From the NCBI RefSeq assembly GCF_005404945.1, contig NZ_BJDG01000008.1, positions 1 through 64,000 on the forward strand: DNA of 64,000 bases, read 5' to 3'. Numbering within the stretch: position 1 is the first letter of the stretch; each line of letters starts with the position of its first letter. Of this stretch, positions 57,972-64,000 are shown in pieces. This DNA comes from Lactiplantibacillus pingfangensis. GTDB taxonomy: Bacteria; Bacillota; Bacilli; Lactobacillales; Lactobacillaceae. The translations under genes and the position numbers were made by a program. The notes under the pieces were generated by a model that saw nothing but the letters and a program-made list of their open reading frames with translations, searched no databases and was not told where the DNA came from.

Positions 57972-59240
57972 ATGACTTATTCAGAAAAAATGCTCGCGGC
58001 ATTATCCAACGGGCAACTAGAAAATGCCAACAAGCATTATGCTTGGGCGTTGCGTAAAGATGATGATGAGACACTATATAGTTTGGCGGAAGAATTATAC
58101 GGATTAGGATTTCTAAAGCAATCTGCCCGTATTTATAAAAAATTATTGGCCAAGTATCCAGATGAAGATGATTTACGGACTAGTCTGGCCGATATTGCGA
58201 TTGATGAGGATGATACCGACTTAGCTTTGAACTATTTGTCTGAAGTGAAGCCGGAGTCGTCTGCATATGTCCAGGCCTTGCTGGTTGAAGCAGACCTCTA
58301 TCAAACCCAAGAGTTATTTGAAGTGAGTGAACAAAAATTGGTTGAAGCGTACCAAATTGACCCAGATGAACCCGTGGTTGAATTTGCTTTGGCTGAATTT
58401 TACTTTTTGATTCGTAATTACGCCAAAGCGGTGCGATTCTATCTTGATTTAATCAAGAAGGGGCAATTAGAAATTTCTAAAGTCAACTTAGTTGAGCGAC
58501 TGGGTGTGTCATATGCCGAATCCGGTCACTTTGAACAGGCGGTCGGCTATTTAGAGCAGATTAAACCGGCTAAATTGACGCCAGATAGTCAATTTGAATT
58601 AGGTTTCACCTATTTGCAACTGGACGAGCCACGTAAGGCAATTGATATTTTCAACAAGTTACGGGAACAAGATTCGCAATATGCGACGCTTTATCCGTAT
58701 TTAGCCGAGGCTCAGGAGAAGTTAAATGAGTTAGACCATGCGTTGATGACCTTACAAGAAGGACTAGCGGTCGATCAATATAATGAAAAACTATATTTGC
58801 AAACTGCTCGAATTGCTTTGAAACTAGATGATCAAGATTTGGCAGAAAAGTATTTACGTGAAGGGTTAAGCATTGATCCAGACAATTTGACGACGGTACT
58901 GGAACTGTCTAATTTACTCGTCAAACAAGAGCGGTATCAGGATAATATTGATCTATTAGACCAATACTTGCAAATTAACGAATTTGATCCGCAATTTTAT
59001 TGGAACTTGGCGATTTCAAATGATCACTTGGATCAGGTTAAGGCGGCCAAAGACAATTATTTGGCGGCTTACCCATTCTTCGAACATAACGAAGACTTCT
59101 TAAAACCAGCCATTTACTTCTTCCGTGAGGCCGGTATGCCTGAACAAACCGTTGCAGCCCTGCGCAACTACTTGGCAATCGAACCGGATGATGGCGAAAT
59201 GGTCGCGATGTTGGAAGATTTTGAAGATCAAGGCTACTAG
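57972..59240 (+). CDS. Tetratricopeptide repeat protein (YpiA-like)
   Basis: About 422 residues of tandem TPR-type helical pairs, acidic and without membrane segments. Repeat signatures such as YSLAEELYGLGFLKQSARIY and FYFLIRNYAKAVRFY recur across the whole length. It is likely a protein-interaction scaffold. The position after hup matches Bacillus YpiA, whose function is not defined. I chose the ATG at 57972 with AAAGGA upstream; an ATG nine bases earlier would overlap that site. Confidence 0.85.
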   Translation: MTYSEKMLAALSNGQLENANKHYAWALRKDDDETLYSLAEELYGLGFLKQSARIYKKLLAKYPDEDDLRTSLADIAIDEDDTDLALNYLSEVKPESSAYVQALLVEADLYQTQELFEVSEQKLVEAYQIDPDEPVVEFALAEFYFLIRNYAKAVRFYLDLIKKGQLEISKVNLVERLGVSYAESGHFEQAVGYLEQIKPAKLTPDSQFELGFTYLQLDEPRKAIDIFNKLREQDSQYATLYPYLAEAQEKLNELDHALMTLQEGLAVDQYNEKLYLQTARIALKLDDQDLAEKYLREGLSIDPDNLTTVLELSNLLVKQERYQDNIDLLDQYLQINEFDPQFYWNLAISNDHLDQVKAAKDNYLAAYPFFEHNEDFLKPAIYFFREAGMPEQTVAALRNYLAIEPDDGEMVAMLEDFEDQGY

Positions 59241-59307
59241 GCGATTGAAAATGCTTACAAGTTTGGTAGAATAAAACAAGAGATTGACTAAACTAGGGGG
59301 CATTGGA

Positions 59308-60105
59308 TTGAAAGTAGCGTTAATTGCATCAGATTTAGATGGCACTTTTTTACGAGATGATCATGGTTTTGATCACGCGCGGTTTCAAGCACAATTGACT
59401 AAAATGATGGCGAATGGGCAACATTTTGCCGTTGCCAGCGGAAATCAACTCCAACATTGTATTGAAGTGTTTGACAAGATTGACGGCGAGATTACCTATG
59501 TGGCCGAAAATGGTGGCTTGGTCATCGACAATCATGGCACTGTTTTGAGTGAAAGTCTGCTAACGCCGACCGTTTTACAAGAATTGCTGACCTTTGTGGC
59601 AACTGCTCCCGAGTTAGCCGGTGCCGGGGCGTCGCTCTCTGGGAAAAATGGTGCTTATATTCGGCCGCAAGATGACAACGAAGTGATGCAGTACTTTTTG
59701 AGCAATCTATCAGTAGTCGATGATTTAGCCGCGGTCGATGACCATATTTATAAGGCCACGTTCGGCTGGCAAGATCAGCGAGCTGAATACCACGCTGACA
59801 TCATTAATGCGCATTTTAAGGGGCGTTTACGGGCGACTGCGAGTGGTTACGGTGGTTTAGACGTGATTGCCCCCAATGTGGACAAAGCGTTTGGCTTAGC
59901 TTTCTTACAACGTCACTGGGGGATTGCTGCTAGCCAGACGGCCGCTTTTGGTGATAATAGCAATGATTTAGAAATGTTGCGTGAGGCTGATTATAGTTAT
60001 GCCATGCGTAATGCCATTCCAACGGTCAAAACGATGGCCAATTATGAAACGGCCTTAGACAATAACCATGACGGTGTATTGGATACGATTGATGGGTTAA
60101 TTTAA
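59308..60105 (+). CDS. Cof-type HAD-IIB phosphatase
   Basis: About 265 residues. Motif I is ASDLDGTFLRDDHGFD (nucleophile Asp in DLDGT). The Thr/Ser motif II region is FAVASGNQL, motif III is the Lys of DKAFGLAFL, and motif IV is AAFGDNSNDLEML. The cap is the large C2 type. Substrate specificity is unknown; relatives act on sugar phosphates, FMN or nucleotides. The start is TTG at 59308 with TAGGGGG upstream; the frame is open 24 bases earlier. Confidence 0.85.
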   Translation: MKVALIASDLDGTFLRDDHGFDHARFQAQLTKMMANGQHFAVASGNQLQHCIEVFDKIDGEITYVAENGGLVIDNHGTVLSESLLTPTVLQELLTFVATAPELAGAGASLSGKNGAYIRPQDDNEVMQYFLSNLSVVDDLAAVDDHIYKATFGWQDQRAEYHADIINAHFKGRLRATASGYGGLDVIAPNVDKAFGLAFLQRHWGIAASQTAAFGDNSNDLEMLREADYSYAMRNAIPTVKTMANYETALDNNHDGVLDTIDGLI

Positions 60106-60138
60106 TATACTAATTTTATCTAAGTGTTAACTTAAATT

Positions 60139-60170
60139 AGGATTGCTAGTGTGACTAGTAGTCCTTTTTA
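60139..60170 (+). terminator. Intrinsic terminator after the HAD-IIB gene
   Basis: AGGATTGCTAGT and ACTAGTAGTCCT pair over 12 positions with two wobbles, followed by five T. Confidence 0.85.
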
Positions 60171-60304
60171 TTTGGGGTAAGAAAGGGTCGTTTAAACGCG
60201 TTAAACTGTAAATTTATCACAGTTGTTGCACTAACGAAGGTTGTAAGATCAAAATCGAAAATCGTTAGTAACTACCGCTATGTCCAATGATTAGGGCCGC
60301 TTCC

Positions 60305-60478
60305 AGTCGCCACTGATCACATGCGGCCGTGGGACCGGGGCAAGCCTGAGGAACGTCTTGACCCTCGCCCGGAACCCTTGCCAAAATCGCAAGTGTCCCG
60401 GACCGTCCGTGGCGTAACGCCGGCGAGAAACATGCCGACCCAACGCCACGGTCACGACCGATGGGATCAGCGGCGACT
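60305..60478. repeat. Structured element B, module 1 (branched palindrome)
   Basis: Second copy of module 1 (compare 44186-44356). Outer arms AGTCGCC-A-CTGATC (60305-60318) and GATCAG-C-GGCGACT (60465-60478) pair over 13 bp. These outer-arm bases differ almost completely from copy A, yet both pair. Inner sequence from ATGCGG to CGACCGATG is co-linear with copy A, with stems GGGGCAAG/CTTGACCC and GTGGCGTAACGCCGGC/GCCGACCCAACGCCAC partly maintained. Confidence 0.83.
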
Positions 60479-60781
60479 TCCAGCTAATTTAACTGTTTTT
60501 AGGCTAGGTTTAGCGGAGGCCGGTAGAATCACTGTCCCACCATAGCACAGCGATGTCCGTCTGCCGGAGCGGGATCGCGACTAATTGGGAAGTAGCGGTT
60601 GCCTATGTGACCGTGTTTACGAGCCCTTTTGTCCTTTCAACCTTCAAGCACTAATCTGTCAGTCCAACCACCACAGATGAAATGGTCTGTTGTGTCGACT
60701 ACTTTTAACTGTCGATTGTTTGCCGGTGGGTATCTGTCTAAGAAATTTAGGTGGCTGATCTTTCGAAACAATGCACGTTCT
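60479..60781. repeat. Structured element B, linker
   Basis: About 303 bp, nearly the same length as the linker in copy A but much diverged. A local stem ATCTGT/ACAGAT occurs near 60655-60680. No open frame with a start site is supported. Confidence 0.55.
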
Positions 60782-60936
60782 TAGCCGTGAGGGGGCTTCG
60801 TTTGGGGCTCAGCCGTGGCGTTTGACTTAGCGCGGGTTTTGTCCGCGGTTAGTCAAAAACCAGCTTTTGAGACCGCCCTTTGGCTCAAAACTGGTTCATG
60901 GCGTTCCAGCCCCAAACGCCCCCCCCGGTAGGCGGA
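60782..60936. repeat. Structured element B, module 2 (three-way junction palindrome)
   Basis: Near-identical to 44657-44810. The outer stem CGTTTGGGGCT/AGCCCCAAACG (60799-60809 with 60908-60918) is 11 bp. Hairpin a (TTTGACTTAGCGCGG/CCGCGGTTAGTCAAA) is the same as in copy A. Hairpin b is a better stem here (AACCAG/CTGGTT plus CTTTTGAG/CTCAAAA). It ends in a run of C followed by GGTAGGCGG. Confidence 0.87.
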
Positions 60937-61029
60937 AGTCGACCCACTCGATAATAAATTTAGAAAAAAACGAGGAAAACTTTACGATGAAAGGTTGACG
61001 ATTAACCAATGCGTGGTTATCTGTTAAAC

Positions 61030-61035
61030 TATAAT
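61030..61035 (+). promoter_or_regulatory. -10 element for dapB
   Basis: A perfect TATAAT at 61030-61035 after TTAAAC; no strong -35 is found at 17 bp. TTGACG at 60995-61000 is too far (29 bp). Confidence 0.45.
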
Positions 61036-61099
61036 AGTGATAAATTAACTGGACGCAGTTTTTTTGACTGAGACAGTTAAATTTGAGGAGGAAATTAAT

Positions 61100-61885
61100 T
61101 TGGTTAAAGTAATAGTTGCCGGCTATCATGGTCGGATGGGTAGCACGGCTGCTCAAATGGTGATTGATAATGCTGATTTTGACTTGGTCGGGGTTTTTGA
61201 TGCCCGCGGTAAGGATCGCAACTTGGGTGAAGATGATCGTTTTAAAGGTCAAGATGTGCCTGCTTTCCATAATTTAGACGCCATCAAAACAGATGCAACG
61301 GTTTGGATTGATTTTACGATTCCAACGGCGGTTTATGAAAATGCTAAATTTGCGATCAATCATGGGATTTCACCAGTGATTGGGACGACCGGGATGACCG
61401 ATGAACAAGTCGCAGAGTTACAAAAGCTCGCTAAGGACAAACAAGTTGGTGGTCTAATCGCACCTAACTTTGGGATTAGTGCCGTCTTACTCATGCAATT
61501 TGCACAGCAAGCCGCTAAGTATTTCCCAGATGTTGAAATCATTGAAATGCACCATGATGACAAGATCGACTCACCTAGTGGGACGGCAATCAGCACGGCT
61601 AAGAAGATTGCTGAAGTGCGCAAGCCGAAAGAACAAGGCAACCCCGATGCTACCGAAACCATCCCAGGCGCCCGTGGTGCAGAATATGAAGGGATGCGGA
61701 TTCATGCCGTGCGCTTGCCTGGTTTAGTTGCCCATGAAGAAGTGATGTTCGGTGGTCCCGGTGAAGGCTTGACGATTCGCCAAGATTCTTATGACCGGAT
61801 TTCATTCATGACTGGTGTGAAGGTCGCGGTTGAAAAAATTAATCAGTATCATGAACTCTTCATTGGCTTGGAGAATTTACTATGA
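61100..61885 (+). CDS. dapB: 4-hydroxy-tetrahydrodipicolinate reductase
   Basis: NAD(P)H-dependent reductase of the lysine/diaminopimelate pathway, supplying cell-wall DAP. The 261 residues begin [19 protein letters not shown], the dinucleotide loop. The active site [18 protein letters not shown] lies near residue 150 and the C-terminal substrate domain follows. The start is TTG at 61100 with GAGGAGG at 61085-61091; a TTG 36 bases earlier is not supported. No lysine riboswitch is visible. It overlaps cca by four bases (ATGA). Confidence 0.95.
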   Translation: MVKVIVAGYHGRMGSTAAQMVIDNADFDLVGVFDARGKDRNLGEDDRFKGQDVPAFHNLDAIKTDATVWIDFTIPTAVYENAKFAINHGISPVIGTTGMTDEQVAELQKLAKDKQVGGLIAPNFGISAVLLMQFAQQAAKYFPDVEIIEMHHDDKIDSPSGTAISTAKKIAEVRKPKEQGNPDATETIPGARGAEYEGMRIHAVRLPGLVAHEEVMFGGPGEGLTIRQDSYDRISFMTGVKVAVEKINQYHELFIGLENLL

Positions 61886-63105
61886 TTTTGACGCCATTAC
61901 CGACTGAGTTCGAACAAGCCAAGCCGATTATCGAGACGATTGAAGCGGCCGGCTATGAGGCTTACTTTGTTGGTGGGAGTGTCCGGGACACCATTTTAGG
62001 CAAACCGATTCACGATGTGGATATTGCGACGAGTGCGTTTCCAGCCGAAGTCAAGGGCCTGTTTAAACGAACCGTTGACACCGGGATCGAACATGGGACC
62101 GTCATGATTTTAGATCACGGTAACGGTTATGAAACCACGACGTTTCGGACGGAATCCGGCTATCAAGACTTTCGACGCCCTGATCAGGTCACCTTTGTTC
62201 GTTCATTAAAGGAAGACTTGAAGCGACGTGATTTTACGATCAATGCGTTAGCAATGCGAGCGAATGGCGAAGTCATTGATTTATTCGATGGGCTCGCTGA
62301 CTTAAAGGCCCAAGTCATTCGTGCCGTTGGCGTTGCTGAAGATCGTTTTCATGAAGATGCATTACGCATGATGCGCGCGGTTCGTTTTGCTAGTCAACTC
62401 CGATTTAACATTGAACCTGCCACGAAACAAGCGATTGCGGATAACGCGCCACTGTTATCGAAAATCGCGGTTGAGCGTACTCGGGTTGAATGGGAAAAGT
62501 TGTTGATGGGGCAATGTCCGGATCGTGGCATACAGGCGTTGGTTCAAACTGATCTGTACCGCTACATGCCTAAGATGGCGACGCAGTTACCGATGCTAGA
62601 AAAACTAATCGCGCTACCAGCGTGGCAGTTGGACAGCATCGAAAGTACCTGGACGCTGCAAGCTTGGTTGATGGCATTGCCAGATGAAGCCGCAATCAAG
62701 CAGTTGTTGAAGGCTTGGAAGACGAGCAATGAGTTGATTGACCACGTCACGGCGGCTTGGACGGTCATGCGGGCACTACAGCGTGATGCCACGCTTGCAC
62801 CCATGACTTTATTCAAGGCGGGGGCAGCGGCGCTTAAAACGGCTAATACGGTCGCGAACTTGTTAGGCTTTGGCCGGCCACAGTCAGAATTGGTGGCAGC
62901 TTATGCGGCATTGCCGATTCAAGATAAGCATGCGCTGGCAATTAATGGCGGTGACTTACTTAAACAACAAATTGTGCAACCAGGACCACAAATGGGCGCT
63001 GTTTTGGCCCAACTGTTAGTGGCCGTAGTGACCAGCCAAGTGCCAAATGAGCCTGAAAAATTACTTGATTTTGCAAGGATGGTAGCGGATACAGAAAATA
63101 ATTGA
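61882..63105 (+). CDS. cca: CCA tRNA nucleotidyltransferase
   Basis: Class II CCA-adding enzyme that builds or repairs tRNA 3' ends. The catalytic head has [25 protein letters not shown] (from about residue 30, GGxVRD and DxD). The [11 protein letters not shown] motif is near 114, and the neck [19 protein letters not shown] lies at about 155. The 407 residues match the Firmicute type without an HD phosphohydrolase. It is translationally coupled to dapB, a pairing often seen in Lactobacillales. Confidence 0.96.
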   Translation: MILTPLPTEFEQAKPIIETIEAAGYEAYFVGGSVRDTILGKPIHDVDIATSAFPAEVKGLFKRTVDTGIEHGTVMILDHGNGYETTTFRTESGYQDFRRPDQVTFVRSLKEDLKRRDFTINALAMRANGEVIDLFDGLADLKAQVIRAVGVAEDRFHEDALRMMRAVRFASQLRFNIEPATKQAIADNAPLLSKIAVERTRVEWEKLLMGQCPDRGIQALVQTDLYRYMPKMATQLPMLEKLIALPAWQLDSIESTWTLQAWLMALPDEAAIKQLLKAWKTSNELIDHVTAAWTVMRALQRDATLAPMTLFKAGAAALKTANTVANLLGFGRPQSELVAAYAALPIQDKHALAINGGDLLKQQIVQPGPQMGAVLAQLLVAVVTSQVPNEPEKLLDFARMVADTENN

Positions 63106-63165
63106 TATTTTCTGTTAATCTGTTACGATTGAGATGAAACTAATTCTTCAATGAGGTGATCATAT

Positions 63166-63618
63166 ATGGATAGAGCATTAGAAGCATTAAAGTTTTATTT
63201 CCGCAATGGTGATACTTGGGTCGTTAATCATAAAGACATTTCCGACCTTTGGATTAGCCGGGTTACGACCAGTTATGGCCGAATCAAGGGTGGTAAGATG
63301 ACGATTATTCATCCTTGCAAGTCATTTAAGGCTGAATTTGAACCAGATGCTGACGCCGTTGATCCTGATACAACTCATTTGGCATCCGTTACCAGTGGGA
63401 TGTTCGAACGGGTGACTCATTTCCAAGATATTGAAAAAGTTGATATCTTATTCGGTGACGAACGTGGCAGTGAACAAGTTTACTTGCCATTCAAAGCCAA
63501 GGATGTTGATGGCTTAGATAATGTCTACCAAACGAGTTCATTATCATCAGATGGGTTATTACATTTAGTTGTTGATGCTGAAAACACGGTTTTAGATGTT
63601 TACGGTGATCAAAAATAA
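63166..63618 (+). CDS. Conserved hypothetical protein
   Basis: A 150-residue soluble, acidic protein with no signal or membrane segment. I recognise no domain. Secondary structure would be mixed, with a beta-rich middle (DLWISRVTTSYGRIKGGKMTI). Codon use looks like that of its core neighbours and AATGAGGTGAT precedes the ATG. It sits after cca with its own terminator. Confidence 0.72.
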   Translation: MDRALEALKFYFRNGDTWVVNHKDISDLWISRVTTSYGRIKGGKMTIIHPCKSFKAEFEPDADAVDPDTTHLASVTSGMFERVTHFQDIEKVDILFGDERGSEQVYLPFKAKDVDGLDNVYQTSSLSSDGLLHLVVDAENTVLDVYGDQK

Positions 63619-63631
63619 GTTTCAATCAAAT

Positions 63632-63666
63632 GAAAACTTGCGGTCGATATTGGCCGCAAGTTTTTT
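63632..63666 (+). terminator. Intrinsic terminator after the 63166 gene
   Basis: AAAACTTGCGG and CCGCAAGTTTT form a perfect 11-bp stem with loop TCGATATTGG, followed by a T-run. Confidence 0.92.
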
Positions 63667-63915
63667 GTTGCAAAAAAATAATGTTGCACGGTTGTGAGTT
63701 GTGTTTTTAGTGAATTCTAGCTAAGATAGAACGTAATGATGCATTTTTGTATTAGTGTATAAACTGTTCTAATGCCGCCTGCCGGTCGGAAGTTAAAATG
63801 TGGTCCTCCAAGCGAGAATTTAACTAGGGAGGTAAACCCACCGATTGAGATAAAAGGTGTCTCTGAGCTATTTTTTTCAGATGACATTGACTGCCAGCGC
63901 AAATCTAGCCGAGAG
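63667..63915. other. Non-coding stretch before the right-edge element
   Basis: No supported gene. Two interleaved pairings, AGTTAAA/TTTAACT (63791-63797 with 63819-63825) and CCTCC/GGAGG (63805-63809 with 63828-63832), could form an H-type pseudoknot. CCGCCTGCCGG near 63777 faintly resembles the inverted end of module 2. Confidence 0.35.
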
Positions 63916-64000
63916 GTTGGGGGCTAAAATGCTCAGCCATGAAATTGGTCTTAGTGCGGGTGGGTTTTCCCGGACTTAGACCAAGGCTGGCTTTGAAGAC
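63916..64000. repeat. Third, diverged copy of module 2, cut by the window edge
   Basis: Co-linear with module 2 of copies A and B: TAGCCGAGAGG, GGGGCT, GCTCAGCCATG, then a hairpin TTGGTCTTAGTGCGGG/CCCGGACTTAGACCAA (63945-63984) and the start of the second hairpin (GGCTGGCTTTGAAGAC). The hairpin stem has different bases from copies A and B at two paired positions, both compensated. The rest lies outside the window. Confidence 0.72.

Noticed and set aside
60321-60545. 74-codon + strand frame in structured element B
   Set aside because: Same reason: it lies over module 1, has no ribosome binding site, and copy A carries frame-changing differences.
1-64000. CRISPR arrays, tRNA or rRNA genes
   Set aside because: No direct-repeat/spacer pattern, no cloverleaf with TTC motif, and no rRNA-like conserved segment was seen anywhere.

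Overview
The window is a chromosomal segment of a low-to-mid GC Firmicute, almost certainly a member of the Lactobacillaceae, and the protein sequences and gene order look Lactiplantibacillus-like (that genus-level call is an inference). Support comes from the firmicute gene neighbourhoods rpsU-yqeY-phoH-ybeY-dgkA-era-recO-glyQS-dnaG-rpoD, rsh-dtd, hisS-aspS, trmK-nif3, pfkA-pyk, xerD-ribT-scpA-scpB-rluB, recQ-lysM-cmk-rpsA-der-hup and dapB-cca, together with T-box leaders, a CtsR operator and strong AGGAGG ribosome binding sites. Nearly everything is core genome on the + strand. I see no prophage, transposase, CRISPR, rRNA or tRNA gene.

Layout. 1-4.6 kb: small conserved proteins, an AAG-type DNA glycosylase, a Maa/LacA acetyltransferase, prmA-rsmE and a small membrane protein. 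4.6-17.4 kb: rsh-dtd (stringent response and D-Tyr deacylation), a HAD phosphatase, a cell-wall amidase on the minus strand, the T-box controlled hisS-aspS operon, msrA, a YitT protein, a hairpin-rich spacer, a teichoic-acid type glycerophosphotransferase, nfo and minus-strand ppsR. 17.5-28.7 kb: a long co-oriented macromolecular-synthesis run from rpsU to rpoD, with a glycine T-box before glyQS. 28.8-31.4 kb: a small accessory-looking island (CPBP membrane protein, divergent Rgg-type regulator, XRE regulator). 31.7-44.1 kb: trmK-nif3, pepT, CtsR-controlled clpB, a DUF2929 protein, dnaE, pfkA-pyk. 44.1-44.9 kb: a structured non-coding element. 44.9-53.1 kb: DUF441, cvfB, xerD, ribT, scpAB, rluB, FMN riboswitch-ribU, ypbB-like and recQ. 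53.2-60.1 kb: LysM protein, cmk, rpsA, der, hup, TPR protein, HAD-IIB phosphatase. 60.2-61.0 kb: a second copy of the structured element. 61.1-63.6 kb: dapB-cca and a conserved hypothetical. A fragment of a third element copy runs off the right edge.

The most interesting object is the structured element. Two copies (about 617-623 bp, at 44186-44810 and 60305-60936) sit in otherwise ordinary intergenic gaps 16 kb apart. Each holds, in the same order and orientation, a roughly 170-bp branched palindrome (module 1), a linker of about 310 bp, and a roughly 150-bp three-way-junction palindrome (module 2). Module 2 is over 90% identical by eye, module 1 less so, and the linker has diverged strongly while keeping its length. 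Several stems differ in sequence between copies but stay paired through compensatory changes, and a third, more diverged module 2 at 63916-64000 shows the same. That pattern points to selection on, or templated maintenance of, a secondary structure (a large structured RNA, or a cruciform-forming repeat). I do not recognise it as a named family.

All functional calls are made by reading the sequence only. Identities, base-pairing and promoter matches were judged by eye, with no database search, folding program or alignment software.
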